From the NCBI GenBank assembly GCA_034359265.1, contig CP136893.1:27598001-27662000 (forward strand): 64,000 nucleotides of DNA. The letters are read 5' to 3'. Under the pieces are notes generated by a model that saw only the letters and a list, made by a program, of their open reading frames with translations, was not told where the DNA came from and made no database searches. This DNA is from Canna indica (taxonomy: Eukaryota; Streptophyta; Magnoliopsida; Zingiberales; Cannaceae). Below, in pieces: positions 55,731 through 64,000 of the stretch. The position numbers and the translations under genes were made by a program. The stretch's first letter is position 1. Every line of letters begins with the position of its first letter.

Positions 55731-56186
55731 CTAATGAACGTTTTCTTAATCTCACAAGATGCATTAGACTTTGGATAATTGATGTTAGTGACCCCAAAAG
55801 TTACCTCAAAACTTTAGGCCCTTAAATTAACAACCTAAAACCCTTTAAATTCAACTGATCAAAGTATCTTAATAGGTTAACACCCCAGGACATTTCTGCT
55901 GACTGCTCAAAGACATAAGGGATTGGAATTTTAAACATCGTTCAACCAAACCCAAAATTTTTCATGGATATCTCCCATGATACCCCATTCTGCCGGCCCT
56001 AAAGGCCTAGGGTACCTTCTAGGGCTACCAAATACACTTTAATGCTCAAGTGCGAAAAAAAAATTCTAGATATGGGTATGGAAAATTGAAATCATAAGTT
56101 GAATATTTTACCTGATGTGTGTCATGTCTGTATTTAGTGCATGATAAGAGATATCTAGTGATAATATCTTCCTGAATCTCGTGGGG
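55731..56186. other. Non-coding sequence, nothing recognised
   Basis: No open frame of interest. A GGCCCTAAAGGCCTAGGG word near 55996 weakly recalls 698-715. It ends at the Tekay LTR terminus. Confidence 0.45.
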
Positions 56187-56582
56187 TGTCACGCCCCATT
56201 TTAGGGTCACGTGATCGGCCAGGGTATACGTGTCTATGTCGTGAAGCCTACCTCATGCATATGCTAACTTATCGTTGCAACATAAAGGAGGGCAAATAAA
56301 AATTAAATAAATACGAAACTTTTATTAAAGAAACCAAATAGGAAATAAATATCCAAAACGAAGTAAATAATATCCAACTTAGCAATCGAATTTTTTAAAT
56401 AATCAAGAATAGAAGTAAATGTCCTAACATGAACTGAACAAAAGTCCAAAGGACTACAACTCCAAAAGTCAACTCTACATCAATATGCATGAACGACCAA
56501 TAAACACAACTCGACTACGACTCCCTAAACTCGATTTGTCATGAGATCAATGGTACTCTTTGCCCTCCAACAGTGCCATATG
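56187..56582 (-). repeat. Tekay/Del-like LTR fragment
   Basis: TGTCACGCCCCATTTTAGGG with GATCGGCCAGGGTA matches the LTR end at 31020. About 396 bp remain before the copia LTR starting at 56583 cuts it. Confidence 0.75.
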
Positions 56583-57972
56583 TGTTGATCGAATACTTAA
56601 GGGTTTCTCTTAAGCTTCAATCTTCATTTTAATGACAACAAACATATATTTAATCTCTGTGTAAAGTTTTGAGTTGAGGTTGAGGTTGCGATAAGCATGC
56701 AAACTTCGTTCGGAGAAATGAAAGAAAAGATCGTCAAGAATCAATAGAAAAAGAACGTCAAAGAAAGGCTCGGGTACAGACTAAGTAGATATCTTGTAAT
56801 ATACCTCTAGGACAATCTTATCCCAAGCCTAATTATAAGGTTATCCAAGTTAGAACTTGGTAACTAAACCTATGAAAAAGCATGTAACAAATATAAAGAA
56901 AAAATCAGCCTCAGCCTGAGTTCGATCGACCGAACAAGGCAAAAAAATTGGCAGTAGCCTTGTTGGTCGACCGGGCGATCGACCGAATGATGCCATAAAA
57001 TGGCAGTAGCCACTCAGTCGACCGAAAATGGTGAAAAAATGTCAGAGGGCTACGTCGGTCGACCGACCAATGCCAAAAATTGGTAGAAGGTGCTTCGGTC
57101 AATCGGATTGCGAATCAGTGAACTCGCGACTCATTCGGTCAACCCGTCGGTCGACCAAACAGCGCGATTAAAGCAGCGGTCGTGGGTGGTCGATCGATGA
57201 TCGACCGGCAAGCGACCGAACGGCGAAAATGGCTAGTTTTGCCCCCATTGAACAGCCCGTTTGAATGAGGGGTTATAAATACCCCTCACCTAACTCCTTT
57301 AAGACTTCTTAGACACTTAATTGAGCATTAAAAGGACACTTAATTAGGCATTAAAAGGAGAGATTTGAGCCTTCTTATGTTTGATTTGCTGCGCCATGAT
57401 TCTTCCGTCAACATTCTTCTTCAAGCGCCCATTCTTCCTCAACTCTGCTGCGATTCAAGTTCATCTACTGGCAAGTTGGAGGCTTGAAGGCTTGGGAAAA
57501 GAGCATTGATTCTTCTTTCAATTCTTAGCTCTTTTTCATTGTATTTGAAGAGTTGTTTTAAACTTGTTTTCACCTGTAATAGATTGCTAGGTGTGCTAGA
57601 GAAACACTTAGGGGTAGGCTTTGTAGATTTATGTTTTGCCTAGGTGAATAGGTTTGAGGAATTCTCAAAGAGTGAGAATTATATCCTCAGTTGTATTCAA
57701 AGAGAAACACAAGTTCTATAAAGTAGTTGGTTAGAAATCCTTGGTGATGAGCCAAGGTAGTAGAGTAGGCGGTTGGTAGAACCACTATATTTCATCGTGT
57801 TAGCATTGCCTTGATTGTTTACTTATCGTTGTGCTTGATATTTGATAGCAAACATCATTAAGTTATATTTGCATTTGATAGAAGTTGAAATTAAGCAAAA
57901 AGAGAAATTGATTAAATAATAAAAGGACACACACTATTCAACCCCTCTTCTAGTGTGGGATTTCATCCAACA
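56583..57972 (+). mobile_element. Copia family B solo LTR with mismatched flanks
   Basis: It starts TGTTGATCGAATACTT and ends TTCATCCAACA (1,390 bp); TATA box TATAAATA at 57274-57281; GGTCGACCG palindromes at 56925-57205. The left flank is Tekay LTR, the right flank is family A LTR, and the 5-bp flanks ATATG and GGAAA differ. This fits recombination between two separate insertions. Confidence 0.8.
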
Positions 57973-58218
57973 GGAAATCCTAAGCGGGGTTCTTAGGTAG
58001 TGGAGTAGTCATTGGGGCCGAACCACTAAAATTTATATGTTAGCATTCCTATTGTGCTTGTTGTTTCAATTGTCATATTTACTCTACTTCCGCTTGTTAT
58101 TCGATTTGTGAATTGCCTAAGTTGTAAGTTAATATTAAAACAGATAATTTACATTTAGGCTAAAGTTTTAGAGTACACACTATTCACCCCCCTTCTAGTG
58201 TAGGTCATTTCACCAACA
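57973..58218 (+). repeat. Copia family A 5' LTR, last part
   Basis: GGAAATCCTAAGCGGGG through CACCAACA is the 3' end of a family A LTR, followed by a decayed primer site TGGTTTCTGAGC (58220-58231). It is the only remnant of the 5' LTR of the element that fills the rest of the window. Confidence 0.8.
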
Positions 58219-58286
58219 TTTGGTTTCTGAGCGGGTCTGTAGTTTGAGATTTCACCATCTCTTCTACACTTTGCTTCGATCCAGAA

Positions 58287-59643
58287 ATGACACTAGAGTC
58301 GGTTGTTTCCACACCACCTAGGTTTCATGAAGTGAACTTTGGTCTTTGGAAATATAGGATGTACATATATTTAAAGACTAAAGATTTTAGTGTCTTGAAC
58401 ATGTTAAGATTAGAATTCATTGAACCTAAGGTTTACATGCATGCTTTGAGTGAATTAGATAAGGAAATGATTAAGTTTAATGGAGATGTCATGAATTATA
58501 TACTTTGCACATTATCAAATGGCATCCTAGAAAAAGTCATGCATTGTTCGCCTTTGATTTATGGGCCACTTTAAGTGTTTTATATGATCATGCCAAAATC
58601 GAAGAGTTTGGCACTTTTAATGAAAGGTGGTGATGGCAATGGTCACTCACCAACTACTAATCTGGGTTTTGATGCTCATAGTGCTTCTAGTCGAAAGAGA
58701 AATTTTAAGAGCCGAAAACGAAAGGTAATTTGTCATGCTTCCAAAGAAAAGGGCATGTGAAGAAAAATTGTCCAAGCATGAAGAACAAAGCAAGTAAGAG
58801 GTCAAGTGCTTCCACCTCCACATCTCACTCATTTGAAGCACCCTCTAGCCATGACTATGAAGCCACATCCAAAGTTTGTCTCATAGTTGCAAATAATTAT
58901 GTACTTTATCCTTCATGTAGTCATGATAATGATAATGATAGTACTAGCTCTTCTAGTTCACATGATATGTCATATGATGAGTTAGTAGTGAATATAAGAA
59001 AGTGTATACCTTGCTAGTTAAAAATGACAAGGAAAATAAAAAATTGAAGAAATAAAATTTAAAGCTTAGCTCACATGTGCATATCTTAGAATTAGAAAAT
59101 GAGAATGAGAAATTAAAGACTAATCCTATTGATTCTTGCCATGATACATTGAACCTTAAGCTAAAGGCTTTGAAAAATAAAAATGTGGATTTGAAAGCTA
59201 GAATGAAAAATTGAAAATTGAAAACAACATGTTGAAATCTCAATTGCATGCATTGCATAAATCTATGAATAATTTGAAAAATAAGATGTTGATTTTGGGT
59301 AGAAAAGTTAATACTTCTTCTTTTAATTCTAAAAATCAAAATGTCTCATTTAGAAAACATTAAAAGAAAAATATTTCCTTTAAGAGTGCTTATGTTCATC
59401 ATAGTTCACATGTCAAGCATTCTAATGATAAATCTCATGTCCATAGCAAAAATGAAAAGAAGTTTAATGGACATTGCTTTTGTTATGGTATTTTTGATTA
59501 TGCTATTTATGATTGAGCATTCAAGAAAAATCCAATTGTGGCTAGGACACTTTCGATTCCTAGGCTATCTAACCCCCAATGACCCAAAGCCATTTGGGTA
59601 CTAAAAGTTTCATACTCTTTTGTAGAGGAAGCTACCACACAAG
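58287..59643 (+). pseudogene. Copia gag remnant (family A, copy 2)
   Basis: The ATG at 58287 (MTLESVVSTPPRFHEVNFGLW) parallels the gag at 3160. As there, about 95 codons lead straight into the C-terminal half, with HSPTTNLGFDAHS near 58640, so the same central part is missing in both copies. The knuckle around 58728-58775 is damaged (CHASKEKGM then a shift). Coiled-coil sequence with stops follows, then a second decayed knuckle near 59480. Many frameshifts; inactive. Confidence 0.75.
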
Positions 59644-60929
59644 GATAAGAGAAAGTGATGTGCTGAAGTTGGCCAAGAATTGAATGAAATATCCTTACAT
59701 GGTTGCAACTTCTAGTTTTTTCACCTAAATGCCTATGGAAATGAAAGTTGGAATCTAAAAGGTTTCGTATCATCTCTTAACTTCAATTGATCCAATAATA
59801 GTTAGAGTTCATGATACTTGCTTAAATTTATTATTTTTCCCGCTCATGATATGCTTTCAAAAATATTTTTGATTTTTGATTTTCGATCTCTTCAAATACC
59901 TTTGTAGCATATAAAGGGCTCATGTGACCTTGCAGTTTTAAATCGTAGGCTAATTGTGATCTTTCGGTTTTCAACCAATAGGAAGGGTCGAAGATCTTAA
60001 TTTTCAAATATTTCATATTTTTTAGGTCTCTCGATTTGTTTCGGATTCATGATTATTTACTTTGAAACATATTTAAAGCTATTTAGCAAAGTGGATTTTG
60101 AAATTGATACTTGATTCCCTCATTGCTATCTAGTACAATAACTTGTTAGTAGCTACATTTCCATTATGCTACTAATGAATATTGCTTACAAGTTATCAAA
60201 AATGTGATGGAAGACTAGCAAATTGAATTTGGAAAAAAAATGACAAGTTTGACAAATTTCTAGAATGGGGTATGATCTTGGTTTTGCAAAAATCTTTTTA
60301 TAATACTTGAATATTTATGCTTTAATGATGTCTATATACTCATGATTGATTTTGCATGACAAATCTATGAAATTTCATGAGTAGATAAATTTTTGATACT
60401 TAGGCAATTTCATGATACTTTGTGTGAATGAAATTTGCTCTAGGTTAAAATTCATATTAGAGACCTCATTTTGAGTTAGTAGTTGGTTAACATGTTTAGA
60501 TACATATATCACATGATTTTAGGTATTTAAACTTAAAAATTCATGTGTAAAAGAACAAAGTGATAACTAGACCACTTTAGAGGACTTAAACTTGAAAAAG
60601 TTTGACACAAGTCAATAAATCGACTTAGACACTTCATTTTAAGTCCAAACATCATAAACATATTTAGGAATAGGTATGATATATTTTCATGCACTTAGAA
60701 TGAAAAAATCATATGGATATGGATAAAATGACATAGAGGTCATTTCTTGATAACCTCTTTTGAACCAAGTTGACCTAAGTCAACAAATTGACTTAGATGT
60801 CTCATTTTCAATTCATATTTGAGCAACATGTTTAGATTTACTCATGTTAGGTGTTCATGTGTTTAAACTTGAAAAATCATAAGTAAATGATAAGATTGAT
60901 ACTTAGCAAGTTTCATGATAACTAGCTTA
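59644..60929 (+). other. Copia copy 2 non-coding spacer, left of hAT
   Basis: No coding is seen. Related words such as GACCTAAGTCAACAAATTG and GACTTAGA recur at about 60610, 60770 and (right of the hAT) 62720, suggesting decayed internal duplication. It is partly homologous to 4628-5700. Confidence 0.55.
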
Positions 60930-60937
60930 GTTTTGAA

Positions 60938-61913
60938 CTATGAAGCATGGACACTCCGTGGGACTGCCGTGTCTGCGTGTCCGACACGCCGCGGACACCG
61001 ACACACGAAGACACTTGTCCGACACACATGTCTCACGTGTCCAAGAGTGTCTTGACTAGTCAAAGTTTTTTTTTTGCCCGGACACGGCTTGGACACACCC
61101 GGACACGGCCAACCATGCATCTTTTTTTAAAAAAAATAAAACAATCAAGGGAATTGAGTATTTTATCTTCTTATTGTTGTGAAAGAAATTTGAGCACTTA
61201 CTCTTCTTATCTATTCCCTTAAAAGGAACAAGATGAAGCCTAAACGTGCGGAGAGTTTAGTATTTGTCCATAATAATCTTCATCTCATTTCAAGAAAAAC
61301 TCTCCAATACAATAAAGGAGAAACAATAATATGAGACGATATTAGTAATATTACAGAAGATGAATTTTCAATTGATAAAGATAATGGAATCGTTGAAGTT
61401 GTCAATCTTTCTCTTGATGAACCAAAGTTGGAGAGAGTAATATTTTTCAATGAAGAAGATGACAACAATGATTGATGAAGAAGATAGTGGGACTCTACTT
61501 AACTTTTTGTTTATGTGTGATTGTATATGACTAGTTGTACTAAGACATGCTAATTTAGAAATTTTTTTGTATATGTCAATAGATATTGTACCCCATTCTT
61601 TTGGAAGGGGCTAAGAAATAAGTAAGTATTGACACAAAAAATTATCTAGAACGTTTCATATATTTTGAAATGGGTATAGGAAAAACTGAAAATTAGAAGT
61701 TTGATATCAATGAAAGTATCGTGATATTATTATAAATTCTTAAACTATATATATATATATAAACTGTGAATTTTTTTAAATAAAAAAATTATTTATATAT
61801 ATGCTATATATGCCATGTCCGTGTCTTGTAAATTTTTAAAATTGGTGTGTCCCCGTGTCCGTGTCCGTGTCGTTTCCTGTGTCCGTGTCGGTGTCGGTGT
61901 CGATGCTTCATAG
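60938..61913 (+). mobile_element. hAT transposon, deletion derivative
   Basis: Terminal inverted repeats CTATGAAGCAT and ATGCTTCATAG, subterminal GTGTCCGTGTC-type repeats on both sides, and perfect 8-bp target duplication GTTTTGAA (60930-60937, 61914-61921). It is 976 bp and keeps only the transposase C-terminus. Confidence 0.92.
61148..61476 (+). pseudogene. hAT transposase dimerisation-domain fragment
   Basis: Joined across one stop and frameshift near 61220, the codons read SSYCCERNLSTYSSYLFP, then LKRNKMKPKRAESLVFVHNN-like sequence (in part) and LHLISRKTLQYNKGE, then an acidic tail ending NEEDDNND with TGA at 61474-61476. This is the C-terminal hAT dimerisation region; the catalytic core and BED finger are absent. 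Confidence 0.75.
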
Positions 61914-61921
61914 GTTTTGAA

Positions 61922-63339
61922 TAAAATCATACTATGTTGATATCTTGACTTAAGAATATTATTTTCATCTCAAACTTGACATACACCCTTTATATGGTCA
62001 TTATGTAGTGTCATAAAAGTTTGAATGAAAACTGAACACGTTTTGAAAAATAACTAAAAATTACGAAAATGCCATTGAAAATTCAGCATTTTCGATTATC
62101 TCTATAAAAATCATTTTTAACTAATTTTTAAAACTGAATCTTCATTGAAAAAATCTAGTTTCTCCGGTTAAAAATTTAAAAAGTTTCATTAAGAATCTAA
62201 TTTATAATCGAATTTTGAAGTTGGATTTCAGGAATGCAAAGTATCATCCTCTTGAAATATCAATATTTTCGATACATTGATTTTCCATCGAAAATTTCAA
62301 ATGAAACTTTGTGTGTACTATTTTTTAAGTAAAATCATTTCTAAAAATGATTTTGATAACTTGAGTGATAACTTGAAAAATGAGTTTTTTGTTGAAATCG
62401 AGATAGGTTGAAAAATGAACTTAGATAATTCATTTTGAGTTCAAACTTGACACATGAATATTAAATGATGATTTAGCTATGTCTGGAAAGTTTGAATCAA
62501 AATTGATAACTTTTGAAAAAAAATACCTAATAGTTATGAAAATGTCACTAGACTTTCAAGAATTTTAGAAATTTCTAGAAAACTTATCTTTTTACTGATT
62601 CTTGAACCTGTAGATTTTTTGAAAAATCTAATTTTTCCTGTTAAAGTTTCTAAAATTTTCGTCAAGAATATAATTTGATAGGTATTTAAGAGTTTGATTT
62701 ATGTGTACTTAAGTATCCCTTTGACCTAAGTCAACAAAGTGACTTAGAAATCTTATTTTCAGCCCAAACTTGACTGACAAACAAAGTGAGTTTTACATGA
62801 TCATATATTGGTATTTTGAAAGTTTGAATAAAATCTCGACATGTCATGAAAGATTCACTTATTTACGAAAATGCCACTAAAGTATCACTCTTATCAAATT
62901 GCTCCTTTTTTTTATACTTTGAATTTTTCATTAGATTTTTAAATGAGACTTGAATTATGATATCTTGAATTCACGTGTGGTATCTTTCTACTCATTTAAT
63001 GAGAAAAATCATTTCTAATGTGATTTTTGACTCTTTGACTGATACTTGAAAATATTGATACTTAAGTTACTACATGATTCTTGATTTTGGATTTTATTTA
63101 TCATTTCACAATATCATATATGACTTAGTCTCTTATTCGATTGTTGGTTTTCATCCATTGAGTTGAGACTTTCACGGTTTTGAAAAAATCTTTTAGAGTT
63201 TCAACTTTGACTTTTGATAGATTTTTCTTGCCATTTTTAATTGATGTGAAAAGGTGGAGAAATCCCATTATTGATATTCTTTTATGCTTAAATGATATAT
63301 TTTCTTAAGGATGTTTGTCATCATCAAAAAGGAGGAGAT
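61922..63339 (+). other. Copia copy 2 non-coding spacer, right of hAT
   Basis: AT-rich, no gene. It ends in polypurine tract AAAAAGGAGGAGA. No envelope-position ORF like that at 6741 could be found. Confidence 0.55.
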
Positions 63340-64000
63340 TGTTGGCCTAAGATTTTCAACCTTGGTCTTAATCTCGATTTTGATTATAACAAATATGAAA
63401 CTAATATTTTCATGGAGAAATAATTTCAGGTTCTAAGTCGGTTAGCGCTCGACGTCTACAATCAAAAATATTAGAGAAATCAGAAAATCGGAATGACGTT
63501 GGTCGACGCGCTCGAATTCGTCAGAAAGAATAGAGTTTAGGGTGTCTAGATCATTTGTATTAAATCCTCATCATAATGCAAAGACCCAAAAAAACTAAAC
63601 CCGTAATCCGAAACCCAAACCGAGAAAAAATGTACCGCAAAGTACTAGTACTTTCTGTCTGGTTGACCGACGATCTACCGCTAGGGATTTAAAAGCAACA
63701 CAAGGCTTCCGATCGATGACCGGTTGCTTGGGCGGTCGATCGGCCATCGAACGGCGGGCGGTAACAGCTCTTTTTTAAGTCGTTGTGTAGTGTTTCACCC
63801 AAGCCTACTTCTTGACCTCTCTATATAAATAGATACCCAACCTTCCTTACACCTTCCAACATTCCTTGAGCCATTATATTCAATACTAAAGCCTTGATTG
63901 AGCCATTTTCATATCAATACCCTAGTTTCTTGTTAAAATCTCGATTGAGCCTTCATTCTTCATCGATTCATCATCTTGAGGCATCAAGAGGACTATGAAG
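63340..64000 (+). repeat. Copia family A 3' LTR, partial
   Basis: It starts TGTTGGCCTAAGATTTTC, as at 8344. GGTCGATCGGCC-type palindromes lie at 63660-63760, and TATATAAATA at 63822-63831. It is cut by the window end. Confidence 0.82.

Larger units (their letters stand above)
58219..64000 (+). mobile_element. Pol-less copia element (family A, copy 2), runs off window
   Basis: Decayed primer site, gag remnant (58287-59643), long AT-rich non-coding stretch, polypurine tract AAAAAGGAGGAGA (63326-63338), and a 3' LTR from 63340 that leaves the window. No pol motifs. Unlike copy 1, no envelope-position ORF is seen. A hAT element sits at 60938-61913. Confidence 0.78.

Noticed and set aside
60947..61222. 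Plus-strand 91-codon frame across the hAT 5' end
   Set aside because: Its first half is the GTGTCC/GGACAC subterminal repeat; only the last part from about 61148 is real transposase coding.

Overview
This window looks like repeat-rich heterochromatin of a flowering plant. It contains plant-type LTR retrotransposons of both superfamilies (Ty1-copia SIRE/Maximus-like, Ty3-gypsy Tat, Tekay/Del and Reina-like), L1-type LINEs with a reverse-transcriptase zinc-binding domain, hAT, CACTA and MULE DNA transposon pieces, a TRIM, and long AT-rich intergenic stretches. Two fragments with plant exon-intron structure (a BUBR1-like and a RAB6-interacting-golgin-like gene) support this. I see no intact host gene, rRNA, tRNA or CRISPR. 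The plant group cannot be fixed from the sequence.

Layout. 1-195 is one end of a hAT element. 826-1535 and 27358-28440 are two halves of an AT-rich tandem array, split by a 25.8-kb Tat-type gypsy element (1541-27352, target duplication CTATT). That element is itself heavily nested. Its 5' LTR holds an 8-kb pol-less copia element (1745-9762). Its gag holds a copia solo LTR (11080-12526, TSD CTTTG). Its post-pol region holds an LTR-like block (17130-19511) and a 5'-truncated LINE (20579-26725). The LINE holds a Tekay-like solo LTR (21641-26699, TSD AATAC), which holds the right end of a CACTA element carrying pieces of host genes (to 25621).

28441-31019 is AT-rich. 31020-37374 is a minus-strand cluster: a Tekay 3' end, the start of a copia LTR, and a copia gag with its own 5' LTR. 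38559-52445 is one minus-strand L1 LINE with a 14-bp target duplication. It was later hit by a CACTA piece (39240-41431), a 524-bp TRIM (45395-45918) and a complete 5.9-kb Reina-like chromovirus (46506-52421, TSD GATTA). 52446-53234 is MULE transposase sequence. 53390-58218 is a mosaic of broken LTRs and minisatellites. 58219 to the window end is a second pol-less copia element of the same family as 1745-9762, carrying a 976-bp hAT insertion (60938-61913).

How it fits together. Nothing here works as an operon or pathway. The logic is layered insertion, decay and recombination. The best candidates for something under-described are: (1) a non-autonomous copia family that has lost pol, shares one gag deletion between two copies, and in one copy keeps an envelope-position ORF ending in seven-residue repeats; (2) the CACTA end with captured pieces of a spindle-checkpoint gene and a golgin gene; (3) palindromic GGTCGACC/GGTCGATCG arrays in the U3 of several copia LTRs; (4) a run of perfect stem-loops inside the LTR-like block at 18400-18855. 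All family assignments come from motif recognition by eye; no database search was run.
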